A stretch of DNA of 10,975 nt. It comes from Gammaproteobacteria bacterium. GTDB lineage: Bacteria; Pseudomonadota; Gammaproteobacteria; SZUA-152. How positions within the stretch are numbered: position 1 is the stretch's first letter; every line of letters begins with the position of its first letter. The notes under the pieces were generated by a model that searched no databases, was not told the DNA's origin, and saw only the letters and a list, made by a program, of their open reading frames with translations. Made by a program: the position numbers and the translations under genes. Location of the stretch: NCBI GenBank assembly GCA_030617485.1, contig JAUWVK010000048.1, forward strand, positions 1 through 10,975, given 5' to 3'. Positions 1 through 7,860 of this stretch are shown here, piece after piece.

Positions 1-2
1 TA

Positions 3-1073
3 CCTTCACCCTTGCTGGCCCTGATTGTAGGAACAGCGGTCTACATTAATCTAATGGCTGATAGCGGCGCACCGATTATTGGGGATATTCCAACCGGCCT
101 ACCAGATATAGTGATGCCAACTTTTATGCTGGAATATCTGCCGGATATGATTAAATCGGCATTAATTCTGGCCGCTCTGGGTGCTATTGATTCCCTGCTT
201 ACTTCGCTGGTAGCCGACAATATTACCCGCACCTACCATAAATCTGATCGCGAACTCATTGGTCAGGGTATCGGTAACACGGTAGCCGGTTTTTTCGGTG
301 GCCTGCCTGGCGCAGGTGCCACTATGCGTACCGTGGTGAATGTTAAAGCCGGTGGTATGACACCTCTCTCCGGGGCTTTGCATGCGGTGGTATTGCTGGC
401 CATTGTGCTGGGTGCGGGCAGTCTGGCTTCCGAAATTCCCAAGGCGGTATTGGCTGGCATTCTGATCAAGGTCGGTACTGACATCATCGACTGGGACTAT
501 CTCAAGCGTTTGAAAGTGGCACCCAAGACCGGTGTCCTGATGATGGTGACCGTATTGTTGATGACGGTGTTTGTTGATCTGATTATGGCAGTTGCCGTGG
601 GCATGGTGATGGCCAGTTTTATTTTCATGAAGCGCATGACAGATTTGCAGCTTAAAAATGCCATTGCTACTACCAATTCCACTGAAGAGATACCCCTGAA
701 TGAAGAAGAGCGTGGCCTTATGGATTCAGCAAAAGGCGATATATTACTCTATCACCTCGAAGGACCCATGAGCTTTGGAGCGGCCAAGGGTATGGCCAGA
801 AGGCTTGCTAGCTTCGATCAATACAAGGCTCTGGTGCTGGATCTTACCCATGTACCCCAGGTGGACTTTACCAGCGCCCGCGCCCTGGACGATATGGTTC
901 ATGATGCACAGGACAACGGGCGCCATGCATTCCTGGTGTGTGCACGTCCAGCGGTTAAATCCTTCCTGGAACGTCAGGGAGTCATTGGCAACCTCGCTGA
1001 GGGTCACTGTGTCCCTAAACGGCTGGTGGCGTTGCAGCTGGCGGCTGAAAAGCTCAAAAAACCTGAAGATTAA
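3..1073 (+). CDS. SulP family anion permease with STAS domain, BicA-like (5' truncated by window edge)
   Basis: This is an inner-membrane anion transporter of the SulP family. The reading frame is open from the left edge (codons begin at base 3), so the N-terminal transmembrane half is missing; a TTG at 12 is not the real start. The visible part begins in a membrane helix (LLALIVGTAVYINL), then shows the SulP signature around residues 60-110 (AIDSLLTSLVADNITRT, GQGIGNTVAGFFGGLPGAGA). Further helices run to about residue 210. A cytoplasmic STAS domain follows at about residues 240-345, with the core strand-helix LVLDLTHVPQVDFTSARAL. From memory, the signature and the short loops are closest to the BicA group of Na+-dependent bicarbonate transporters rather than to plant-type sulfate permeases. 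Substrate is therefore an inference: bicarbonate is more likely than sulfate. The gene ends 460 bases before the convergent mrp operon. No strong terminator follows it. Confidence 0.88.
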   Translation, partial: PSPLLALIVGTAVYINLMADSGAPIIGDIPTGLPDIVMPTFMLEYLPDMIKSALILAALGAIDSLLTSLVADNITRTYHKSDRELIGQGIGNTVAGFFGGLPGAGATMRTVVNVKAGGMTPLSGALHAVVLLAIVLGAGSLASEIPKAVLAGILIKVGTDIIDWDYLKRLKVAPKTGVLMMVTVLLMTVFVDLIMAVAVGMVMASFIFMKRMTDLQLKNAIATTNSTEEIPLNEEERGLMDSAKGDILLYHLEGPMSFGAAKGMARRLASFDQYKALVLDLTHVPQVDFTSARALDDMVHDAQDNGRHAFLVCARPAVKSFLERQGVIGNLAEGHCVPKRLVALQLAAEKLKKPED

Positions 1074-1532
1074 TCAGGTCTATAAATAATCCAGATGGCT
1101 CATCATGTTCCTGACTGATTAACATTGCCTGTTGTGATGGATACTGTTTGATGTCATTTAGTCACACTTGGGCTGTATGCTCGCCAAACAGCTAGGCACA
1201 ATATGCAATAGTAAAAAATGTGCGCCACCAATAATAAAGACCGTTATCAAGTGAAAATCCTTTCGACCATTTTAACAATTGCTTTTTAGCTCTGCTTCCA
1301 GGATCTGTCTTTGCCTCAACGAACGGTTCGCGCCTGGATCTCACTAGCCATACAGTGGGTTATGCGGCCATAGCTATATTCGTATTTGCTTATTCGTGAT
1401 GGCAGACATTCGAAGTAGTGTAGATTCAGCAGTTTTGGAAACCGCTGAGGCAACTTGTCAGGAGAGACTAAGGAAAAAGGTATTTTTAACGCCCCGAAAA
1501 GCGTAGACAACTTTACCTTACATCAAAAATAC
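1074..1532. other. Intergenic region between convergent SulP gene and mrp operon
   Basis: This stretch of about 460 bases separates the 3' ends of two convergent transcription units. The only coding signal I can support is the nhaD 5' remnant. No strong rho-independent terminator is visible for either side. A short hairpin at about 1489-1504 (ACGC, eight-base loop, GCGT) is followed in the minus direction by a T/A-rich run. It could be a weak terminator for the mrp operon, but a four-base-pair stem is not convincing. Confidence 0.5.
1251..1410 (+). pseudogene. nhaD: 5' remnant of an NhaD-type Na+/H+ antiporter gene
   Basis: A GTG at 1251 opens a peptide that looks like a secretion-signal start (MKILSTILTIAF), then hits TAG at 1287. 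Adding one T to the five-T run at 1283-1287 would continue it as LALLPGSVFA followed by S, a typical signal-peptidase site. The frame from 1286 then reads RLDLTSHTVGYAAIAIFVFAYS before TGA at 1397. A further one-base shift gives VMAD at 1396-1407. Together this resembles the N-terminus of NhaD proteins, in which a cleavable-looking leader is followed by VG..A..IFV.AY..VMAEE. Similarity fades after about 1410, although the last frame stays open to TAG at 1504. So the gene is broken by two frameshifts and lacks its body. The family assignment is from remembered motifs, not from a search. A sequencing error in the T run is possible but would not restore the gene. Confidence 0.45.
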
Positions 1533-3233
1533 TTAATGAATAAAACTAAGAAATAAATAGGTAGCAAGAATCACTGCAACCCACATCACCATACTGCCAG
1601 CTGGATAAGTGCGTGAAAGTAAACTACTGGTTCCTTCGTATCGTCGAGAAATAAAAGCCAGGGTCTGATTCAATTTTACGAGAAAAGCTTGACGTATAGC
1701 ATTGTCAGCCTTCCATATAATGGAGAACATACTCTGTAGTGCATTTGGAAAGGCGCGGCGGTATATCCAGTCAAAATCAAGATTCGTGGAACGTAATTCA
1801 GGAGGATACATACCTCTGAGATTGAGCCAGACGAAGGCCAATGCTGAAAAGAATAATAGCTGAGTCTGTGCCAACACATGGGTGGCATCGTATGGATTGT
1901 AACCCGTATCGTAGGGTAACAATGAGTACAACGCAGATGGATAGATACCAATTGCAATACAGAGAACCGCCGCAATAAACATCGCCAGCAACATGTTGTT
2001 GGGTGGATCACTTGCGCGAATACCTGAGTCATGGGCGAAGAAAGCAAAATAGGGGATCTTGATACCCGCATGATGAAAAACACCTGCGGAGGCAAATAAC
2101 AGCATTAACCAGATCCAGTCATAACCATTTTCCAGCGCGGCGGACATCACCATGGATTTGCTCACGAAACCACTGAATAAGGGGAAAGCCGAAATAGAGG
2201 CGGCGCCCACAATGCACAGCACCGTGGTTTTGGGCATGGTTTTATATAGCCCGCCCAGGTCAGAGCCATTGATACGCCCCGTCATATGCAGCACTGCGCC
2301 CATCGACATAAACAGCAGGCCTTTAAAAATGACATCATTAAATGCATGTGAAACGGCGCCATTGATGGCAAGCGCTGTACCAATGCCGATTCCGACGACC
2401 ATAAACCCTACCTGATTAATCAGGCTATAGGCCAACACTCGGCGCAGATCGTTTTCGATCACAGCAAAAAAGATGGGGAAACAAGTCATCGCTGCGCCAA
2501 TGTATACCAGCAGCTCAGTACCAGGGTATGCGCGAGCTAATGCATAGACGGCCACTTTGGTGGTAAACGCGCTGAGAAAAACGGTGCCCGTGACGGTGGC
2601 CTCAGGATAGGCATCTGTAAGCCAATTGTGAGCCATGGGAAAAGCGCATTTAATGCCAAAGGCAATAAAGATCAGCCACCCAGCGATACCGTCTAAACCA
2701 ATAAAGCCAAATTCTAAAGTGCCGTTTTCAGACGCATAAAACAGCGCGCCTATAAGAAGAATAACACCGGATAAGACCTGAATAATTAGATAGCGCATGC
2801 CAGCGACATAGGAGCGCTGGGTTCGGCGTGCCCAGATAAGAAATACCGACGTAAAGGCCAGCAATTCCCAGAAGATAAATAAAGTCAATAAATCACCCGC
2901 AAAGACGGCTCCCAGGCCGCTGCCGGCATACATCATCGCAGCCACTTGTTGCAGGGTGTCTCGCACATGTAGTGAGTAAATAATGGCAATAAACGCGGCG
3001 ATGTGAAAAACATAGCCGAACATGAGGCTGAGTTTGTCAACACGGTAAGGGGTAAGCTGATAATCGAGAAAAGCGAACTGTAAATGAATACCTTCAGGTA
3101 CCATCCAGAGATGAAGGGCGCTAACGATGGGTGTTGCCACCATGAACACATTGCGCAACGTTCCACGGCTAACGGCGGCAATTAGCGCACCGATAAAAAA
3201 AGGAAGAAAAGGTGGTAACTCAAGCATCCACAT
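1533..3233 (-). CDS. Third antiporter-like subunit (NuoL/NuoM/MrpA-N family), last gene of mrp operon
   Basis: A 566-residue polytopic protein of the proton-conducting antiporter family shared by complex I NuoL/M/N, MrpA and MrpD. Ion-path residues expected of the family are present: Glu123 in TM5 (FIFWELLAF), Lys195 in TM7 (GIKCAFPMAHNWL, with His202), Lys226 (FTTKVAVYAL), His296 and Lys304 (SHAFNDVIFKG), and Lys359 in TM12 (FSGFVSK). Where the two sister subunits have Lys in the (D/N)xxK..(L/F)AYS motif, this one has Arg264 (NDLRRVLAYS). The C-terminus extends some 70 residues beyond the core, with a basic amphipathic stretch (about 505-540) and a final membrane helix. ATG at 3233 is preceded by AGGT at a seven-base distance and overlaps the previous gene by 14 bases. 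No full MrpA is encoded here, so this protein may occupy the place of the NuoL-like N-terminal half of MrpA. That role is inferred. Confidence 0.85.
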   Translation of the reverse strand: MWMLELPPFLPFFIGALIAAVSRGTLRNVFMVATPIVSALHLWMVPEGIHLQFAFLDYQLTPYRVDKLSLMFGYVFHIAAFIAIIYSLHVRDTLQQVAAMMYAGSGLGAVFAGDLLTLFIFWELLAFTSVFLIWARRTQRSYVAGMRYLIIQVLSGVILLIGALFYASENGTLEFGFIGLDGIAGWLIFIAFGIKCAFPMAHNWLTDAYPEATVTGTVFLSAFTTKVAVYALARAYPGTELLVYIGAAMTCFPIFFAVIENDLRRVLAYSLINQVGFMVVGIGIGTALAINGAVSHAFNDVIFKGLLFMSMGAVLHMTGRINGSDLGGLYKTMPKTTVLCIVGAASISAFPLFSGFVSKSMVMSAALENGYDWIWLMLLFASAGVFHHAGIKIPYFAFFAHDSGIRASDPPNNMLLAMFIAAVLCIAIGIYPSALYSLLPYDTGYNPYDATHVLAQTQLLFFSALAFVWLNLRGMYPPELRSTNLDFDWIYRRAFPNALQSMFSIIWKADNAIRQAFLVKLNQTLAFISRRYEGTSSLLSRTYPAGSMVMWVAVILATYLFLSFIH

Positions 3234-3561
3234 TGTGTCTACCTGATTCTGCGCTCCGTTTTACATCGGCTTCGCGTTTTTTATCAAAGCCCGCTTTTTC
3301 TTTTTCATAGTAGTCTTCCGAGCGCATCAGGAAAGTGCGCATCCATTTTGCAACTATAACTAAGACGACACAGCCAACAAAACCATAAAGAGGATAGAAA
3401 CCCCAGAGGTTTTCCCAGTTGTGTGCCACGTGACGATGAATCATAAAGTCCAGTAAAAATAGAAGCACACAACACCCGTAAAGAAGATGTAAAACACGTT
3501 TTACATTCTTGGGCTTATCAAAAATCGAAGTATTTTCAACAGGCAGCTTATCGTTTTCCAT
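3220..3561 (-). CDS. Small two-helix membrane protein of the mrp operon
   Basis: A 113-residue protein with two predicted membrane helices (about residues 22-40 and 52-73) joined by a short polar turn rich in His and aromatic residues (IHRHVAHNWENLWGFYP). A highly charged C-terminal tail carries RSEDYYEKEK. It is not one of the seven named Mrp subunits. I recall similar unnamed proteins, with a His-containing turn and an EDYY tail, beside Mrp-like antiporter genes in other proteobacteria, but I cannot name a family. It lies 10 bases after the second antiporter subunit and overlaps the third by 14 bases, so it is co-translated with them and is probably an accessory or linker subunit. The ribosome-binding site is weak (GAG ten bases before the ATG). 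Confidence 0.8.
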   Translation of the reverse strand: MENDKLPVENTSIFDKPKNVKRVLHLLYGCCVLLFLLDFMIHRHVAHNWENLWGFYPLYGFVGCVVLVIVAKWMRTFLMRSEDYYEKEKAGFDKKREADVKRSAESGRHNVDA

Positions 3562-3571
3562 TCACTAGTCT

Positions 3572-5041
3572 CTATGTTGCCAAAATGGCCTTAGCCAATT
3601 CATATAAAGGTTGCGGGTATACAAAAAGAATCACGCAGCCCACGGTGGTAATGCACAAGGCAATCAATGACGGTAGTGGTGCTTCTTTTATACCAGCACT
3701 GGTGGCGGATATTTTGTCACCGGAGAAAAAGGCATGAAACGGTATCGGTAATAGATAAGCAATGTTGAGCAATGAGCTGATCGTAAGTATTGCCATCAGA
3801 ATAAACTGCTCGGTTTCAATAGTGCCCATTAACAGGAACCACTTGCTCCAGGTACCACCCGTTGGTGGTACACCAATGATGCTGAGGCTAGCAATAAAAA
3901 AGGCGGCCATGGTGATCGGCATCTGTCGGCCAAGGCCACGCATTTCACTTATTTTTGATTTATGTGCTGCGACTAGAATAGCGCCGGCACAAAAAAACAG
4001 GGTGATTTTACCAAAGGCGTGTGTAGCAATATGCATCGAGCTACCTATAACTCCCGATGAGGTAGCCAGCAATGCACCCAGGGTGATATAGCCCAGTTGG
4101 CTCACTGTTGAATAGGCCAATCTTGCTTTTAAATTGTCTTGTCGCATTGCGACCAGCGAGGCCAGCAACACAGATGCCCCAGCCAGATAGAGTAAAAACT
4201 GAGTGCTTGGTAATGTCGCCAACAAATCAATGCCAAAAATAAGAGTACATACTTTCAAAATGGTAAATACACCGGCTTTTACCACCGCTACAGCATGCAG
4301 CAGGGCACTGACTGGTGTTGGCGCGACCATTGCGGCAGGAAGCCAGCGATGAAAGGGCATAATAGCGGCCTTGCCTATACCAAAAACAAATAGCACCAGT
4401 ATTACACCCGCAACTGTCGTATTAACATCAGGGCCAAATACGCCACCGGGTTTAAAGTCCAGGGTGCCGGCTACAAACCAGGTACTGATAATGGCTAACA
4501 GGAAAAAGACAATTGAAGTGCTGAGCAATAGCCCGAGATAAATTCGGCCGCCTTTTTTTGCCTCTTCAGTTCCTGAATGAGTAACCAACGGATAGGTGGA
4601 CAGGGTCAGTATTTCGTAAAAGATAAACAGGGTGAACAGGTTGTCAGCAAATGCGATGCCCATCACGCTGCTAATGGCGATGGCAAAAAAGGCATAGAAT
4701 CGAGTTTGGTTTTTCTCATTATGGCTGCGCATATAACCGATGGCATAAACTGTCGTGATCAGCCAAAGGAAACTGGCAATTAAAGCAAACAGCATTCCCA
4801 ACGGTTCGATGCTAAAGCTTATCTGTAAACCCGGTAAAAGCGCCCACCACTGCACACTGATGCTCCCACCTTGCTGGATACCCTGATATAGATTGAAAAC
4901 TAAATAGAGCAACACTAAAGAAGTGGCAATGGTCACTGCTTCACGCAGATCAGGTTTGCACCCTGTCGCCACAATGCCCAGAGTTGCGAACAATGGCAAA
5001 ATAATGCTGAGCTGCAGCATGAATTCCAGAGTCATGTTCAT
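3572..5041 (-). CDS. Second antiporter-like subunit (MrpD/NuoM/NuoN family)
   Basis: A 489-residue protein with about 14 membrane helices, a paralogue of the MrpD-like protein encoded just upstream. It carries the family's charged residues: Glu143 in TM5 (FIFYEILTLSTY), Lys224 in TM7 (GIGKAAIMPFHRWLP, with His231), His249 and Lys255 (SALLHAVAVVKAG), Lys305 (DNLKARLAYST), His337 and His341 with Lys345, and Lys400 in TM12 (GTWSKWF). A complete set suggests an active proton or sodium half-channel rather than a structural copy. Its ATG overlaps the stop of the preceding gene (ATGA, four bases), implying translational coupling. A second Met two codons further in is an alternative start. Length and motifs fit antiporter subunits of Mrp or complex I. 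The absence of any quinone- or NADH-handling genes nearby favours Mrp. Confidence 0.87.
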   Translation of the reverse strand: MNMTLEFMLQLSIILPLFATLGIVATGCKPDLREAVTIATSLVLLYLVFNLYQGIQQGGSISVQWWALLPGLQISFSIEPLGMLFALIASFLWLITTVYAIGYMRSHNEKNQTRFYAFFAIAISSVMGIAFADNLFTLFIFYEILTLSTYPLVTHSGTEEAKKGGRIYLGLLLSTSIVFFLLAIISTWFVAGTLDFKPGGVFGPDVNTTVAGVILVLFVFGIGKAAIMPFHRWLPAAMVAPTPVSALLHAVAVVKAGVFTILKVCTLIFGIDLLATLPSTQFLLYLAGASVLLASLVAMRQDNLKARLAYSTVSQLGYITLGALLATSSGVIGSSMHIATHAFGKITLFFCAGAILVAAHKSKISEMRGLGRQMPITMAAFFIASLSIIGVPPTGGTWSKWFLLMGTIETEQFILMAILTISSLLNIAYLLPIPFHAFFSGDKISATSAGIKEAPLPSLIALCITTVGCVILFVYPQPLYELAKAILAT

Positions 5042-6516
5042 GGACTCATTCCAAACAGACTCTGCGAAGCGGCCTGCGCGACTTGTACACTAAGACGCGT
5101 ATCTACGCCAAAATAGATGTTGGCTATTACCAAGGTCCAAATGGGAATCAGGAATGAAAGCGGAGCTTCTCTAATTGTTTCTGTACCGGCTAAGGCGGGT
5201 TTGAAATAGGCAATTTCAACGATACGCCAGACGTAAACGACAGCCAATAATGAGCCTAATAAAATGAGTACAGCAACAGGCCACCAGCCATTTTCAATCA
5301 CGGCCAGAACCAGGTACCACTTACTCACAAAACCAACAGTGAGCGGCACCCCTATTAAACTTAAACCGCCTATTACAATAGCCGCCATGGTGAGGGGCAT
5401 TTGACGACCTAAGCCCTGAAACTGGGTCAATTGAACACTACCGATACGGTACATCACAGCACCCAATGCTAAAAACAGAGCGCCCTTCATCAAAGCATGA
5501 TTAAACAAATGCAATAACGTCGCGGTTAAACCAGCGACGGTGCTTACACTGAAGCCCACTATCATGTAGCCAATTTGCGCAACGCTTGAGTAAGCAAATA
5601 GATGTTTGATATTGGTTTGATAGATGGCCGCAGTCGAGGCCACGAATATACCCGCCAGGCCAAGGACTACAAACAGTAACTGTAAGGGCAGATGGGTGAA
5701 GGAAAACGAAAGACCAAATACCGAGAAGGTAAAACGAATGAGCAAATAAATGGCGACTTTTGTCGCGGTAGCCGCAAGGAAGGCCGTAACTATAGAAGGT
5801 GCATAAGCATAGGCATTCGGTAGCCATAGATGAAGCGGGAACATGGCTAATTTCAGGCAGATGCCAACGATCACAAACGCAAAAGCAGTAAAGACCGTTC
5901 GTGTTTGCGCTACTTCTGGCAGGCGTCTGGAGAGATCATCCATATTCAGGGTGCCGGTCATCTGGTACATCAGACCTATACCTATCAAAATAAAAGTAGC
6001 GCCGATGGTGCCCATAATTAAATACTGATACGACGCCCAAAGCGCGCGCCTGTCTTTGCCCAGCGCGATCAGGGCGTAGGTCGACAAAGAAGATATCTCC
6101 AGAAAAACGAAGACATTAAAAGCATCACCTGTCGCCACAATGCCAAGCATTCCGGCCAGACATAACAGGTACAAAACATAAAAAAGCGTGTGCCGGTCTG
6201 CGGGGATTTCCTGGCGTATGCTGGTGTGAGCGGCAAATAGCACAACTGTACTGATCGCTGAAATAATCAGTAACAGGAATGCACTGAGCTGATCAATGCG
6301 GTACTCAATACCCCAGGGCGCATCCCAGCCGCCCAGCTCGTAAATAACCGTACCCGAGGTCATTACCTGCTGCAGCAAAATGCAACTGATCAGAAAAGCT
6401 AAACCACTGGCTATCAAAGTGAACAGCCATACCAGACGGGGTCGGGTTAGAAACAGACACAAAGATGCTGCCATCAGCGGCACGATGACTTGCAAAATTG
6501 GTAAATGCGCTAACAA
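5038..6516 (-). CDS. mrpD: Mrp antiporter subunit D (MrpD/MnhD, first antiporter-like subunit)
   Basis: A 492-residue polytopic membrane protein, the standard MrpD length. MrpD is one of the two ion-translocating, complex I-like subunits of the Na+/H+ antiporter. Visible landmarks are Glu140 in TM5 (NVFVFLEISSLSTYAL), which matches the essential Glu of Bacillus MrpD; Lys222 in TM7 (CLKLAMFPLHLWLP, with His229); Lys253 (AATATKVAIYLL); Lys304 (NIKHLFAYSSVAQIGYM); His336 and His340 with Lys344; and Lys399 (VGFVSKWYL). Its position right after mrpC, with a seven-base overlap, matches the C-D order of Mrp operons. Of the three antiporter paralogues in this operon it is the most MrpD-like. Confidence 0.92.
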   Translation of the reverse strand: MLAHLPILQVIVPLMAASLCLFLTRPRLVWLFTLIASGLAFLISCILLQQVMTSGTVIYELGGWDAPWGIEYRIDQLSAFLLLIISAISTVVLFAAHTSIRQEIPADRHTLFYVLYLLCLAGMLGIVATGDAFNVFVFLEISSLSTYALIALGKDRRALWASYQYLIMGTIGATFILIGIGLMYQMTGTLNMDDLSRRLPEVAQTRTVFTAFAFVIVGICLKLAMFPLHLWLPNAYAYAPSIVTAFLAATATKVAIYLLIRFTFSVFGLSFSFTHLPLQLLFVVLGLAGIFVASTAAIYQTNIKHLFAYSSVAQIGYMIVGFSVSTVAGLTATLLHLFNHALMKGALFLALGAVMYRIGSVQLTQFQGLGRQMPLTMAAIVIGGLSLIGVPLTVGFVSKWYLVLAVIENGWWPVAVLILLGSLLAVVYVWRIVEIAYFKPALAGTETIREAPLSFLIPIWTLVIANIYFGVDTRLSVQVAQAASQSLFGMSP

Positions 6517-6863
6517 TCCTGATTATCCTTCATTTGAATTTCTTCTTCTTCGATACTGCCATAGGCTTCTTTAATGCGTACGGCCAGTGCCAGCGCCAAA
6601 GCTGTAGTGGCAATACCGACGACGATTGCAGTGAGAATCAAAACATGCGGTAAGGGATTCGAGTAAAGCTTGATCCCCTCGGCCAGAATGGGAGCAGTGC
6701 CGCCATCGACCTTGGCCATACTGATATAAAAAATAAAAACGGACGTCTGGAATATAATCAGGCCAACTATTTTTTTGATCAGGTTGCCATGGGCGATAAC
6801 GATGTAAAATCCGATCATCATCAGCACCACCACAACCCAGTAATTATACAGCCCCATTAACAT
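6510..6863 (-). CDS. mrpC: Mrp antiporter subunit C (MrpC/MnhC, NuoK-like)
   Basis: A 117-residue protein with three membrane helices, homologous to NuoK of complex I. Typical features are the first helix with GFYIVIAHGNLIKKIVGL and the end LPHVLILTAIVVGIATTALA, which is the strongest MrpC signature. The acidic tail (SIEEEEIQMKD) lies after the last helix. The ATG at 6863 has AGGA six bases upstream. A second Met two codons later is possible. The gene starts eight bases after mrpB ends and overlaps mrpD by seven bases. In Mrp complexes MrpC packs between the antiporter-like subunits and the MrpA C-terminal/MrpB part. Confidence 0.92.
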   Translation of the reverse strand: MLMGLYNYWVVVVLMMIGFYIVIAHGNLIKKIVGLIIFQTSVFIFYISMAKVDGGTAPILAEGIKLYSNPLPHVLILTAIVVGIATTALALALAVRIKEAYGSIEEEEIQMKDNQDC

Positions 6864-6871
6864 AAAAAATC

Positions 6872-7846
6872 CTAATCTTTTTTGCGCTGCGGATATTCTT
6901 TTCGATCTGCAAAGTTAAAAAATATTATGACCATAGTCGATGCAACCGTGATGCCCACACCCAGTTCAATCAAAAGTATGCCCAGATGCTGACCCGCCAC
7001 CGGATCAGCAGATAAAGCGCTGTAATCAAAGAATTCTTTGCCATTCAACAGGGAAACCACGCCTACGCTGCCATATAGCAGGACACCAGTGGCTGCGAGC
7101 ATCTGAATAAAGGACTGATTAATCACTCGATGTGCTGTGCTCATACCGAACAACATCGTGTACAGGAAAATGGCGGCGGCGAAGATCACGCCCGCCTGAA
7201 ACCCACCGCCAGGTCCGAAGTCGCCGTGAAACTGTACATAAAACGCAAATAGGAGAATAAAAGGGATCAGCATTTTAATAACAATACGCGGGATTAAATG
7301 CTGTTCATGCATGGGAATATTGAGTAAGTCAATTTTTGCATCATCTTCACGACGACGTGCCACCGACAAAAGTGCCAATACCCCCATGCCTGCGGTAAAG
7401 ATCACTACCGCTTCGCCAAAAGTGTCGAACGCTCTATAACTAGCGAGTACCGACGTTACAACATTTGGCACACCAATCTCTTGCATTGAATCGTTAATGT
7501 ATCGAGGGGCAACATGTTGGTGAATTGGCGCTTCAGCTAAGCCAAAATACGGCATGTCCAGAGTGCCATAGATCAGCAGGCTTCCAGTGAATATAACCAC
7601 AGCTAAAGCCAATAAAGGTTTATGGCGCGCGGGATGTTCTGTGCGTCCTGTCAGGGCAATCGCTACCAGCATCAACAAGGTGGAGATACCCGCACCCACG
7701 GATGTTTCTGTAAAGGCTACATCCACAGCATCCATTGCGACAAAAAAACTGGCTGACAACAGACCGTAAATGCCTAACAGCATAATCACCGCTAGCAAAT
7801 CTTTCATCCAGACAATGGCAAAGGCGACACCGACCAGAAAGGCCAA
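6872..7846 (-). CDS. mrpB: Fused MbhD-MbhE-MrpB subunit (DUF4040 plus MnhB)
   Basis: One polypeptide of at least 324 residues joining three subunits that are separate or differently fused elsewhere. Residues 1-70 form an MbhD/DUF4040 part (VDVAFTETSVGAGISTLLML, with Asp42 and Glu47). Residues about 75-165 resemble MbhE, the very end of MrpA (YRAFDTFGEAVVIFTAGMGV, with Asp141 and Glu145). Residues about 185-315 are MnhB/MrpB (FHGDFGPGGGFQAGVIFAAA, then LLIELGVGITVASTMVIIFF). The first two parts are what remains of MrpA in this operon. The start is uncertain: TTG at 7846 has no ribosome-binding site, and the frame is open back to a TAA shortly beyond 7873. Homologues usually start a few residues earlier. 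An ATC at 7873-7871 sits four bases after AGGTGA and would add nine residues, overlapping mrpG by 13 bases. Confidence 0.88.
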   Translation of the reverse strand: MAFLVGVAFAIVWMKDLLAVIMLLGIYGLLSASFFVAMDAVDVAFTETSVGAGISTLLMLVAIALTGRTEHPARHKPLLALAVVIFTGSLLIYGTLDMPYFGLAEAPIHQHVAPRYINDSMQEIGVPNVVTSVLASYRAFDTFGEAVVIFTAGMGVLALLSVARRREDDAKIDLLNIPMHEQHLIPRIVIKMLIPFILLFAFYVQFHGDFGPGGGFQAGVIFAAAIFLYTMLFGMSTAHRVINQSFIQMLAATGVLLYGSVGVVSLLNGKEFFDYSALSADPVAGQHLGILLIELGVGITVASTMVIIFFNFADRKEYPQRKKD

Positions 7847-7860
7847 TAAAGCAATATCGA

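Noticed and set aside
1071..1126. Inverted repeat AATCAG...CTGATT after the SulP gene as a terminator
   Set aside because: The loop is over 35 bases long and no T tract follows.
1489..1504. Terminator hairpin for the mrp operon (ACGC...GCGT)
   Set aside because: The stem has only four base pairs and the following run is not a clean T tract, so it is not reported as a feature of its own.
1316..1510. A 64-codon open frame on the minus strand after the mrp operon
   Set aside because: It has no ribosome-binding site and no recognisable features, and lies antisense to the nhaD 5' remnant, whose plus-strand reading is more meaningful.
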